Shown here piece by piece: positions 7,653-14,883 of a stretch of 15,663 nucleotides of DNA (the first letter of the stretch is position 1; each line of letters opens with the position of its first letter). A program made the position numbers and the translations under genes. The notes under the pieces were generated by a model, which did not search any database, was not told the origin of the DNA, and saw only the letters and a list, made by a program, of their open reading frames with translations. Origin of the DNA: an uncultured Ktedonobacteraceae bacterium (GTDB taxonomy: Bacteria > Chloroflexota > Ktedonobacteria > Ktedonobacterales > Ktedonobacteraceae); contig CATPCK010000240.1 in assembly GCA_955652655.1 (NCBI GenBank), positions 1 through 15,663 on the forward strand, read 5' to 3'.

Positions 7653-8458
7653 CAATACGTTTTCTGCCTTCCGAGCCCGATACTTTGTCGACGAACTTCC
7701 TTTATCAAGGTACGTGTAACCCAAAACTTTCCAAGGCCCAATTTAAGCGCTAGCTTTATCAGCAAACGGATGATCCACTGAATAAAGATATTGATTCTAC
7801 CATCAGGGAATGGACGTACGTCATAGCCAAGCAGGCGCACCAGAAAAGTTGTGCTGTAGTACACAACGATAACGATCGGCAAGAGCGAAATCCAGTCAAT
7901 TATTAGCAAGGCTGCCAGCCAGTAAGTCAGTGTCAGGTCTGCCAGATGCCTTATCGTAGGATAAACGCTCGCCCACCAATTACCCAGTCCAACCTGCGAT
8001 GTCACGAAATTCAATATAGAAAATAGCAGGTTATAGGCTGTGCGAAAACCGAACAGAAGGCTGTTAAAAAAAGCTTTTCCAAACAAGAGGATATTCAGGA
8101 GCGTGAGACTGGTCAAGAGAAGCGAACTACCGGTAGTACCGAGAAGGATAAGGGGAAAATAATGCAGGCGATGTTTCATTGTCAGGCCCAGGTAAATACC
8201 AGCGCCGATTTCGAGTAGAATGAGTTGAATGGTCCCAATGCCAGTAAGCAGCCCTATAACGAAAAGTGCCACACACAAACCCATAACGGCGGCATAAAAA
8301 CGACGACGCAGGATCAGTATTGTAAACAGGGGAGGAATGAGTAGACTAAAAAAAATGCCACCTATCGGAAGGTAAAGGACGAGCAGCTGGAAAACGATAG
8401 CAATATCTACCAGCAATGCGCTCTCCGCTATCTCAATGGCGCTCAGTTTAGGTGGCAT
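7652..8458 (-). CDS. Polytopic membrane protein, YybS/DUF2232-like; candidate ECF S-component
   Basis: Protein of 268 aa, strongly hydrophobic, with about six to eight predicted membrane helices (about 12-32, 35-50, 55-73, 76-94, 100-127 and 173-205, with further segments likely at about 130-150 and 225-242). The opening (residues 7-30 hydrophobic, then LYLPIGG and IPPLFTILIL followed by RRR) resembles the DUF2232/YybS family from memory. It is the first gene of the operon and joins ecfA1 by a TGATG stop/start. A very good ribosome site (GGAGA, about 5 nt from the ATG) supports the start. By position and topology it is the obvious candidate for the substrate-binding S-component, but no vitamin- or metal-specific motif is visible, so the substrate is unknown. 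It could instead be an accessory membrane protein. Confidence 0.8.
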   Translation of the reverse strand: MPPKLSAIEIAESALLVDIAIVFQLLVLYLPIGGIFFSLLIPPLFTILILRRRFYAAVMGLCVALFVIGLLTGIGTIQLILLEIGAGIYLGLTMKHRLHYFPLILLGTTGSSLLLTSLTLLNILLFGKAFFNSLLFGFRTAYNLLFSILNFVTSQVGLGNWWASVYPTIRHLADLTLTYWLAALLIIDWISLLPIVIVVYYSTTFLVRLLGYDVRPFPDGRINIFIQWIIRLLIKLALKLGLGKFWVTRTLIKEVRRQSIGLGRQKTY

Positions 8459-8574
8459 GTTTTCTCCATGTATGAGTTATTCATGATTGATTTTAGCGTT
8501 TCAATGTGAATATAACAAGGTCTTCGATGAACCTGGAAGATGGCTGCATCAATCCTATAAGAATGAGATGCTTT

Positions 8575-8608
8575 TGTGCACGCACTCTAGTGCGCCCTTT
8601 AGAGCACA
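8575..8608 (-). other. Structured element in the ECF operon leader
   Basis: In the minus-strand transcript, TGTGC at the 5' side pairs with GCACA at the 3' side. They enclose a GC-rich hairpin (GCGCAC, loop TAGA, GTGCGT; one G-U pair). The element sits in the ~228-nt leader between the predicted promoter (8693-8722) and the ATG at 8458. It does not match cobalamin, TPP, FMN or preQ1 riboswitch core motifs that I can recognise. No T-rich terminator follows it. It might be regulatory RNA or an operator. Confidence 0.35.
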
Positions 8609-8692
8609 CATGTCACAAAATTTCGTAACTATTCAGACCTCTCCTGAACATAGAACGTGAAGAATGGCACAGTCATTTTTTATGTATAGGAT

Positions 8693-8722
8693 ATTATAGC
8701 TAGCGAATACCTATACTGTCAT
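8693..8722 (-). promoter_or_regulatory. Predicted sigma70-type promoter of the ECF operon
   Basis: On the minus strand, ATGACA (8722-8717, 5/6 match to TTGACA) is followed after 18 nt by a perfect TATAAT (8698-8693). Transcription would begin near 8686, leaving a leader of about 228 nt before the first gene's ATG. The rest of the 8459-8814 intergenic region holds no gene I can support. Confidence 0.6.
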
Positions 8723-8814
8723 AAATCATGCCATCTCATGCGTGTAAAAAAGTAGTAGATATTATTGGCTTAATTTGAAAGCAAAAGAAGTACGCAAAAT
8801 GGAGGAACACAATT

Positions 8815-9318
8815 ATGGCTGTTTGGAAAAACGAAGCTGTGCAGAATGTAGGCACTCGTGCCAGGAGTAACTTGGGCGATTTCCAGAAATTTATCCTGCG
8901 CGGCAATGTAGTAGACCTGGCCGTCGGTATTATGATAGGTGCAGCCTTCAGTGGCGTAGTCACCGCCCTTGTCGGAGACATTATTACGCCTCTTATACCT
9001 ATTAGTAGTAAAGGCCTTTCAGGATGGACGTATAAAGTTCCCTACCCTGGCGGCGGTACGCTTCAGATTGGGCCATTCATCAATACGATAATCACCTTCC
9101 TGATCCTTGCAGTAGTTATCTATTTCTTTATCGTGAAACCGGTAAATGCGCTGATGGCTTTGCACAAACCTAAGGCTGCGGAAGCTCCAACCACTCGTGA
9201 TTGTCCCTATTGTCTGAGCACCATTCCGCTTCAAGCCACTCGTTGTGCCTATTGCACTGCCCAACTCCCACCAGTTGATCAGAATCAGGCATCACCTGCG
9301 AGAGCACAAGGAGCATAA
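8815..9318 (+). CDS. mscL: Large-conductance mechanosensitive channel MscL with C-terminal zinc ribbon
   Basis: Membrane channel that opens under membrane tension to release solutes during osmotic downshock. The protein is 167 aa. The N-terminal amphipathic segment and first helix (FILRGNVVDLAVGIMIGAAF, about 26-45, to about 60) are a textbook MscL signature. A short periplasmic loop (about 62-82) and the second helix (about 86-107) follow. The usual C-terminal cytoplasmic helix bundle is replaced or extended by a double CxxC module: Cys130, Cys133, Cys144 and Cys147 (CPYC ... CAYC), which should bind zinc. The normal family length is about 130-150 aa. The ATG has GGAGG about 8 nt upstream. 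The gene is divergent from the ECF operon, and apt follows 194 nt later. Channel identity is certain; the zinc module's role is inference. Confidence 0.95.
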   Translation: MAVWKNEAVQNVGTRARSNLGDFQKFILRGNVVDLAVGIMIGAAFSGVVTALVGDIITPLIPISSKGLSGWTYKVPYPGGGTLQIGPFINTIITFLILAVVIYFFIVKPVNALMALHKPKAAEAPTTRDCPYCLSTIPLQATRCAYCTAQLPPVDQNQASPARAQGA

Positions 9319-9321
9319 TGC

Positions 9322-9350
9322 TTGCGCGAGATGCAGGGCTGGGGTATACT
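9322..9350 (+). promoter_or_regulatory. apt: Candidate promoter for apt
   Basis: TTGCGC (9322-9327) and TATACT (9345-9350) are separated by exactly 17 nt. The -10 is a 5/6 match and the -35 only 3/6. Transcription would start near 9357, about 155 nt before apt. No clear terminator is seen between mscL and apt, so read-through is equally possible. Confidence 0.35.
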
Positions 9351-9512
9351 GCAAGGCGTGATGGAGTGATATGCACTGACGGCATTCCGTCATCGATTGT
9401 CGCCGATTCTGATAATCGTGAGACGAGGGATTTGTCATGTGGAGGGGGAGCTTTCTTGCTGCCCCAAAGGCTGTTGTCTATTTTCATGTGTTTGTAGAGG
9501 AGAGAACCACCG

Positions 9513-10046
9513 ATGTCGTCAACTTCTGAGTCTATACGATTGGAAGACTGGGTGCGGGATATTCCTGATTTTCCCCAGAAGGGGATCCTTTTCAAGGATA
9601 TCACGCCATTGTTACAGGATGCTGCCGCCTTTCGGGCATCTATGGAACGTCTGGCGGCTCACTATGCGGGCGCTGGTATTCAGACCGTTGTCGGCGTCGA
9701 ATCACGCGGCTTTATTTTCGGTGCCCCGCTGGCCTATCTGTTGAACTGTGGATTCGTACCAGTCCGTAAATTTGGTAAACTCCCATTTCAAACTGTCAGC
9801 GTCGAGTACGCCCTGGAATATGGCACGAATGTTGTAGAGATGCACACTGACGCCATTAGTCCAGGCCAGCGCGTTCTGATTGTTGATGACCTGTTAGCGA
9901 CAGGGGGCACCGTTTCTGCGGCTATGGAGCTTGTGGAGAAGCTAGGTGGACATATCGCGGGAATAGCCTTTCTGGTGGAGCTCACCTTCCTCAAAGGACG
10001 AGATCAGCTGAAGGGGCATGATGTGTTCGCGCTGATTAAATACTAA
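9513..10046 (+). CDS. apt: Adenine phosphoribosyltransferase
   Basis: Cytoplasmic purine-salvage enzyme: adenine + PRPP gives AMP + diphosphate. The protein is 177 aa, matching the family's usual 170-180. The N-terminus (RDIPDFPQKGILFKDITPLL) is characteristic of Apt and contacts the base. VGVESRGFIFGAPLAYLL is the conserved PPi-side loop, and the PRPP-binding motif VLIVDDLLATGGT is near 127-139. The ATG at 9513 is supported by GAGGAGAG about 8 nt upstream. It is downstream of mscL on the same strand and convergent with the nitroreductase gene, with an 80-bp gap that holds only a weak 7-bp inverted repeat (10058-10064 / 10113-10119). In many Firmicutes apt sits beside relA; here it does not. 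Confidence 0.96.
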   Translation: MSSTSESIRLEDWVRDIPDFPQKGILFKDITPLLQDAAAFRASMERLAAHYAGAGIQTVVGVESRGFIFGAPLAYLLNCGFVPVRKFGKLPFQTVSVEYALEYGTNVVEMHTDAISPGQRVLIVDDLLATGGTVSAAMELVEKLGGHIAGIAFLVELTFLKGRDQLKGHDVFALIKY

Positions 10047-10126
10047 AGGTGAACGTGGTGCCAGTGGCAAAAAAGGGAGACCTGGGAAACCTTGCTATCT
10101 TGCTGGTGGGTCCTGGCACTACTGCA

Positions 10127-10705
10127 TCACTCTTCCCGGCCTAGCCAGGTCGTCTTTTCCTCAAAAGGGGTAGTATGGCGCTCGAGTTTAGGTATCGAAG
10201 GGAAGCCAAGATACACAAAAGCCACAATGTGATCTTCTGGGGCGAGTCCAAGCCACTGTTTGACTTGCGGATCATAGGCGGCATCTCCTGTGCGCCACAT
10301 GGCTGCAAGTCCCATTTCTTCCGCGGTCAATAGCATGTTCTGTACTGCAGCGGCCACTGCTTCAATATTCTCAATGGACAACACGTTTGGTTGATGGGGT
10401 GGTTCCGCGGCGACCACGAGCACAACGGGTGATCTCAGAAGCTTATTTTGCTCTTTGTTGAGTAGGGCCTGCGTCTTATCATTTCTAGCGTCACCTAAAC
10501 GCTTTGCAAGCGAACTGGCCATGATGGTACCAAGTTCTGCGCGAGCACTACCCGCCAGCACGAAGAATTTCCATGGCTCCACTTTATGATGGTTAGGGGC
10601 ATGGGTAGCGGCTTCTAATATGCGCTCAATTTGCTTGCGCGTGGGACGCTGTTCCGTCATTTTGCCGATGCTACGGCGGCTTTTGATTGTTTCGAAAACA
10701 GACAT
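10127..10705 (-). CDS. Nitroreductase family protein (YdjA-like flavoprotein)
   Basis: Protein of 192 aa with the fold of FMN-dependent NAD(P)H oxidoreductases. The N-terminal FMN-phosphate motif SRRSIG (residues 9-14) is followed by the APNHHKVEPWKF segment (about 36-47), and later the AMWRTGD and LGFPSIPK stretches, which resemble the short YdjA/TdsD-like nitroreductases. Natural substrates of this branch are mostly unknown, so I give no gene symbol. The ATG at 10705 has AGGAAG about 9 nt upstream. It lies 182 bp downstream of the arginine operon on the same strand. A large hairpin in between suggests separate transcription, and an extended -10 (TGATACAAT; the hexamer at 10848-10843) could drive it. 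Confidence 0.9.
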   Translation of the reverse strand: MSVFETIKSRRSIGKMTEQRPTRKQIERILEAATHAPNHHKVEPWKFFVLAGSARAELGTIMASSLAKRLGDARNDKTQALLNKEQNKLLRSPVVLVVAAEPPHQPNVLSIENIEAVAAAVQNMLLTAEEMGLAAMWRTGDAAYDPQVKQWLGLAPEDHIVAFVYLGFPSIPKLERHTTPFEEKTTWLGREE

Positions 10706-10745
10706 GTTTCAGCTTCCTATTGCCAGCAGCATTTCGCAAGGGTTT

Positions 10746-10795
10746 TTGGTACTGCGGGCTTTGCTGCCAAACAGCAGCAAGTCCCGCAGTACCAA
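10746..10795. repeat. Large near-perfect palindrome between the arginine operon and the nitroreductase gene
   Basis: Two 22-nt arms (10746-10767 and 10774-10795) are complementary at 20 of 22 positions around a 6-nt loop (CAAACA). Neither strand has a U-rich tail after the stem, so it is not a standard intrinsic terminator, although such a stem could still stop or stabilise the argG transcript. Its form suits a dispersed palindromic repeat or a miniature mobile element remnant. Confidence 0.75.
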
Positions 10796-10807
10796 TTGAA
10801 TGGGCGA

Positions 10808-10822
10808 GCCGCCGAAGGCGGC
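10808..10822. repeat. Small GC hairpin next to the palindrome
   Basis: GCCGCC, loop GAA, GGCGGC is a perfect 6-bp GC stem placed 12 nt from the larger palindrome and flanked by GGGCGA / GATGGG. Together the two hairpins fill most of the intergenic gap and may be one composite repeat unit. Confidence 0.6.
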
Positions 10823-10887
10823 GATGGGCCTTGAATAGTGATATTGTATCAGGTTTATCGTCAGGGTTGTACGTTCCGCAATAACCG

Positions 10888-12129
10888 TTATGATGATGTG
10901 TCGAGTGATAGCAGATTGCCTTCAATACCGACGGAGGGCAATAGCTGCGCCTGTGCCTGTGTAGAGAGCGGCAGGCTCCACAGTTTGATGAAACCTAGCG
11001 CGGCATTGTGATCGAATTGGTCTCCACTATCATAGGTCGCTAAACTGTGGTTATAGAGGGAATGCTCTGAACGGCGTCCAACGACGGCGCAATGCCCACG
11101 CGATAACTTTACGCGCACGGTTCCACTCACGAAGCGTTGGGTACTCTGCACGTATGCCGCCAGGTCTTGATGCAGAGCGCTGTACCACTGGCCATTATAG
11201 ATCAGGCGGGCGTATTCAGCTGCTACAACCTCTTTGAAACGGGCCTGGTCGCGGCCCAGTGTCAGGCTTTCCAGCGCCTGGTGTGCTGTATGCAAGACAA
11301 CGCCAGCAGGAGCTTCGTAAACTTCGCGAGACTTGATGCCCACCAGGCGGTTTTCAATATGGTCAATGCGTCCAATGCCATATTTCCCCGCCAGTTTATT
11401 CAGTGTTTCGACAAGCAACACACCATCCATATCTTCACCGTTAAGTGCCAGGGGGATGCCGTGTTGAAACATAATCTCCAGATAGGTTGGCTCGATGTGC
11501 TCGTCCCCATCAGGGTTAGCCGTCCAGGCAAAGACATCTTCTGGTGGCTCTGCCCAGGGGTCTTCCAGAACGCCGCATTCAACGCTACGCCCCCACAGGT
11601 TCTGATCTACCGAGTAGGGATTGGCAATGCTCACATTGATAGGGATAGCATGCTCGTTCGCGTAAGCGATCTCGCTGTCCCGGGTCATGCTCCACTCGCG
11701 GACCGGCGCGATGATTTTCAGGTCAGGCGCCAGGGTATTGATTGAGACATCGAAGCGAACCTGGTCATTGCCTTTGCCTGTGCAGCCATGAGCGACGGCT
11801 ATTGCTCCTTCCGCGCGTGCTACTTCGACCAGCAGGCGGGCGATCAGCGGACGCGCCAGAGCAGTTGCCAGGGGATAGCTCCCCTCGTAGATTGCGCCAG
11901 CCTGCAATGCGGGCCATACGAAGTAGCGCATAAAATCTGCCCGGGCATCCACAACCATGGCTTTGACCGCGCCTATTTGCTGTGCACGTGCAGCGATAGC
12001 TGGGAGGTCACGTGCATTGCCAATATCAATGGTCAGCGTGATAACGTCTAGATTATATTGTTCTTTGATCCAGCGGATGGCCACCGAGGTATCCAGGCCA
12101 CCCGAATAAGCTAATACGACACTTGACAT
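10888..12129 (-). CDS. argG: Argininosuccinate synthase (standard copy, third gene of the operon)
   Basis: Catalyses citrulline + aspartate + ATP to argininosuccinate + AMP + PPi, the penultimate step of arginine synthesis. The protein is 413 aa, close to the type 1 family (about 400). The ATP pyrophosphatase P-loop AYSGGLDTS is at 7-15. HGCTGKGNDQVRFD (114-127) is the canonical substrate/ATP segment, and EAPAG plus GIKSREVYE occur in the C-terminal part. The start is the ATG at 12129, because GAGGAG lies 10 nt upstream and the AYSGG motif is then at the usual distance; a TTG at 12159 would overlap argH. It begins 4 nt after the argH stop. All recognisable catalytic blocks look intact. It is the second argG-type gene of the operon. 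Confidence 0.95.
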   Translation of the reverse strand: MSSVVLAYSGGLDTSVAIRWIKEQYNLDVITLTIDIGNARDLPAIAARAQQIGAVKAMVVDARADFMRYFVWPALQAGAIYEGSYPLATALARPLIARLLVEVARAEGAIAVAHGCTGKGNDQVRFDVSINTLAPDLKIIAPVREWSMTRDSEIAYANEHAIPINVSIANPYSVDQNLWGRSVECGVLEDPWAEPPEDVFAWTANPDGDEHIEPTYLEIMFQHGIPLALNGEDMDGVLLVETLNKLAGKYGIGRIDHIENRLVGIKSREVYEAPAGVVLHTAHQALESLTLGRDQARFKEVVAAEYARLIYNGQWYSALHQDLAAYVQSTQRFVSGTVRVKLSRGHCAVVGRRSEHSLYNHSLATYDSGDQFDHNAALGFIKLWSLPLSTQAQAQLLPSVGIEGNLLSLDTSS

Positions 12130-12133
12130 ACAA

Positions 12134-13531
12134 TCAATACTCCTCTGAAGCTGTTCCAACCAATGCTTCGATTGTTTTTGCGAATGTTTTTGTGCGTTCT
12201 TCCCACTGCGATTTTACCTGTGCAAGCTGGTTGTTTATGGCTGCCAATCCCAGGTTACCCGCACCTCCCAGGTGATTGCGCGCTGAGAGCCGCTTGCTAA
12301 GCTGCTGCTGACTTTCTACGGGTAGTGGCATGTTGCGGTCTAACTGCGCTGTCACCTCTGCACCAACAATACGATAGGCATCGCGGAAAGGTAAATCTGC
12401 TGTAGCCGTGAGTTCATAGGCACGGTCGGCCGCAAACAGTTCGAAGGTACACGCGGCAATCAGACGTTCGGTATTAACACCGAGAGAGCTCACGACCAGC
12501 GTGCAAATCTCCAGGCTTTCCTGCACCAGGTTCAGCGCCTCCATAAAGGGGCGCTTCGTCTCCTGATAGTCCATATTGTAACCGGAGGGCAGGCCGCTGA
12601 CGATGCCGAGAATCTGCTGTTGTAAAGCCAGCATGGTCTGAGTACGGGCGCGGACCAACTCCATGATGCCGAGGTTGCGTTTTTGCGGCATGATACTGCT
12701 TCCTGTACAAAGCTCCTGCGCGACCTGGAAGAATCCATATTCAACCGTTGTGAAGAGCAGGATGTCCTGTGCCAGCTTGCTCAGGTCGAGCATGATCTGT
12801 GCCAGCGCCTGCACAATGGCCGCTTCGATCTTGCCACGGCTATTCTGCACGTAAATGACGTTATGCTGCACGCGCGAGAAGCCGAGCAGGTCAGAGCTGT
12901 ATTGCCGATCAATAGCGAGAGGTACACCGTAGCCAGCCGCCGAGCCAAGCGGGCACTGGTCATTGAGGCGGTATGCTGCGGAGAGCAACTGTTCGTCATC
13001 GAGCAGCGCCTCTGAAAAGCTGGATGCCCACAGGCCCACGGAGGAGAGCATGGCCCTCTGCATATGGGTGTAACCTGGCATGGGAACATCCGCGTGGGTG
13101 TCCGCGAAATCCAGCAGCGCTGTACAGAGCTCGCATAGTTTAGCGGCAATACTGTGAAGCTGCTCTTTGCCATAGAGGCGCAAGTCCACCAGGACCTGGT
13201 CATTGCGCGAGCGGGCCATATGAATCTTTTTACCGGCCACGCCCGCCTTCGCTACGAGGTAGTTCTCGACGCTGGTGTGTACATCCTCATCGGCTGGTGA
13301 GACAGTAAATGCCTGCTCCTGCTCCAGTTCCAGGACGCTGCGAAGAGCATCTTTCAGCGCCTGGTATTCGGCATCCTTGAGGATGCCCATGTGTTTGAGC
13401 ATGGCTGCATGGGCAAGAGAACCCCATACATCGTGGCGAATCAGGCTAATATCGAGCGCACTGTTCTGCGCGCCCTCGAATCGCTCTACCTGTTCGTTCA
13501 GGCGATACCCTTTCTGCCACAACTTTGTCAT
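12134..13531 (-). CDS. argH: Argininosuccinate lyase
   Basis: Final enzyme of arginine synthesis: argininosuccinate is cleaved to arginine and fumarate. The protein is 465 aa, the usual family length, a member of the fumarase/aspartase superfamily acting as a homotetramer. Visible blocks are the N-terminal LWQKGY, DEDVHTSVENYL (about 87-98), MARSRNDQV (about 105-113), GYTHMQRA and the superfamily signature GSSIMPQKRN containing the catalytic-loop serine. The ATG at 13531 overlaps the preceding argG paralogue's TGA by 4 nt (ATGA) and has GGGGAAGGG upstream. A longer reading frame to 13624 would run deep into that gene and is rejected. The argG copy downstream starts 4 nt after its stop. Confidence 0.97.
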   Translation of the reverse strand: MTKLWQKGYRLNEQVERFEGAQNSALDISLIRHDVWGSLAHAAMLKHMGILKDAEYQALKDALRSVLELEQEQAFTVSPADEDVHTSVENYLVAKAGVAGKKIHMARSRNDQVLVDLRLYGKEQLHSIAAKLCELCTALLDFADTHADVPMPGYTHMQRAMLSSVGLWASSFSEALLDDEQLLSAAYRLNDQCPLGSAAGYGVPLAIDRQYSSDLLGFSRVQHNVIYVQNSRGKIEAAIVQALAQIMLDLSKLAQDILLFTTVEYGFFQVAQELCTGSSIMPQKRNLGIMELVRARTQTMLALQQQILGIVSGLPSGYNMDYQETKRPFMEALNLVQESLEICTLVVSSLGVNTERLIAACTFELFAADRAYELTATADLPFRDAYRIVGAEVTAQLDRNMPLPVESQQQLSKRLSARNHLGGAGNLGLAAINNQLAQVKSQWEERTKTFAKTIEALVGTASEEY

Positions 13532-14838
13532 TGCTGTTTCCCTTCCCCTGAGGTAGCAGCGAGCTGGTTGCGGCGTGCGATGAGCTCGTAGGGTAGGCCG
13601 CGAATGTGCGCGGCGGGAGCACATTCCTTCTGATTGAAGCTTGCGCTATTGATTGAACGCACATCCGGGAAGAAGAGACCGCTGGACGACGAGCGGGAGC
13701 GAATATCGATGTTGCCCTTGTAAAGTTCAACGACGTACTCCCCGTTCACGACCTTTTGCGTGCTGGCAATAAAGGCGTCGATGGCCTCTTTCAATGGGTG
13801 GAACCATTCTCCATGATAGACGAGTTTGGACCATTGCGCGTCCATCTGGCGTTTCAACTGAATCTCTTCTTTGGTGAGGCAGAACTGTTCGAGGTCGCGG
13901 TGCACTTTGAGTAAGATGGTCGCGGCCGGCGCTTCATAGATCTCGCGAGATTTCAGGCCCATGATACCGTCCTCAAAAAGGTCAATTTTCCCGATACCAT
14001 TGGCGCCGCCGATAGTATTGAGTTGCTCGATGATCTGATCAAGAGGAAGCGTTGTATCGTTCAGGGCGACCGGCAGGCCGTTCTGCCAGGTCAATTTCAA
14101 GGTGGTTGGTTTATCAGGGGCCTTCGCGGGTGGCGTGAGCCAGAGCCAGATTGAATCGGGCAGTTCCGTGTCAAGGCCGATGCCGCCGCTGGCGATTGAG
14201 CGGCACCACATGGTCTTGTCATCGCCACCGGCAATGACCTCCTCAACCGGTACGCCGTAATGCTCCATCAGGAGCTGCTCTTCCCCGCGCGTGAGGTCAA
14301 AATCTCGCACGGGAACAAAGATGGAGAGGCCGGGCGCGAAGAGGCTGAAGACGTTGTGCATACGGTACTGGTCATTGCCTTTGCCGCTGGAACCTTCCAT
14401 GAGGGCATCGCAGCCGAGTTCAAGGGCTTTCTGCGCGACATGGGCGGCAATGAGTTGACGAGTCATCGAGGTCGAGACAGGATAGCCATTATAGTCGGAA
14501 TTCGCCTGGATGGCTTTGCTCAGCCACTGTTCGGTAAACTCCTGTTTGGCGTCGATAATAAGAGGGGAGATGCCCAACGTTTCTGCCCGCTCGATACTTT
14601 CCTGGATTTCGGCTTCACCCTGACCGACGTCAACGCTGATAGCTAGCAGGCTGCGGGCGTGGTATTTCTGCTGCGAGAGTTTGACGCAGAGCGTCGAGTC
14701 AAGACCGCCCGAGTAGGCAAGGGCGATGCTTTTGCCTTCTGGCACTTCGACCGAGTCAATTTTGTGTAGTGCAAGTTCGAGTGCGCTGCTGTGCTGGGTT
14801 GCAGGCTGGTTCTTGTTGACCGAATTGCTGATTGCCAT
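13528..14838 (-). CDS. argG: Argininosuccinate synthase, divergent paralogue (first gene of the operon)
   Basis: Protein of 436 aa in the argininosuccinate synthase family, clearly different from the copy at 10888-12129. An N-terminal extension of about 38 residues precedes the P-loop AYSGGLDST (41-49). The segment normally HGCTGKGNDQVRF reads EGSSGKGNDQYRM (148-160), and the usual TSLARPLIA appears as TSMTRQLIA. The C-terminal GLKSREIYEAPAA and RGN-like parts are kept, so the fold and ATP site should be intact. The ATG at 14838 has AAGGAG about 9 nt upstream; a TTG at 14856 is less likely. It is 46 nt beyond the T-box terminator's U run and overlaps argH by 4 nt. It probably makes argininosuccinate, but altered specificity or a regulatory role is possible. 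Confidence 0.9.
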   Translation of the reverse strand: MAISNSVNKNQPATQHSSALELALHKIDSVEVPEGKSIALAYSGGLDSTLCVKLSQQKYHARSLLAISVDVGQGEAEIQESIERAETLGISPLIIDAKQEFTEQWLSKAIQANSDYNGYPVSTSMTRQLIAAHVAQKALELGCDALMEGSSGKGNDQYRMHNVFSLFAPGLSIFVPVRDFDLTRGEEQLLMEHYGVPVEEVIAGGDDKTMWCRSIASGGIGLDTELPDSIWLWLTPPAKAPDKPTTLKLTWQNGLPVALNDTTLPLDQIIEQLNTIGGANGIGKIDLFEDGIMGLKSREIYEAPAATILLKVHRDLEQFCLTKEEIQLKRQMDAQWSKLVYHGEWFHPLKEAIDAFIASTQKVVNGEYVVELYKGNIDIRSRSSSSGLFFPDVRSINSASFNQKECAPAAHIRGLPYELIARRNQLAATSGEGKQQ

Positions 14839-14883
14839 TGTTTGATACTCCTTCAACGAAATGTGATGTGGAAGGAGCAGGGC

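Noticed and set aside
7653..7724. TTG start adding 24 residues to EcfA1
   Set aside because: It lies within the upstream gene, precedes the ABC fold, and the TGATG-coupled ATG is at the family-typical position.
9447..9475. GC-rich partial hairpin between mscL and apt as a terminator or riboswitch
   Set aside because: The stem contains a G-G mismatch and there is no T tail. It does not match the purine riboswitch core.
10058..10119. Inverted repeat GTGCCAG / CTGGCAC between apt and the nitroreductase gene as a terminator
   Set aside because: Only 7 bp with a loop of about 48 nt and no T run. Too weak to call.
11137..11745. 202-codon plus-strand reading frame inside argG
   Set aside because: Antisense shadow of a well-conserved argininosuccinate synthase.
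13532..13624. 31-residue N-terminal extension of argH
   Set aside because: It overlaps the upstream argG paralogue in another frame, has no family counterpart, and the ATGA junction with a good ribosome site defines the start at 13531.
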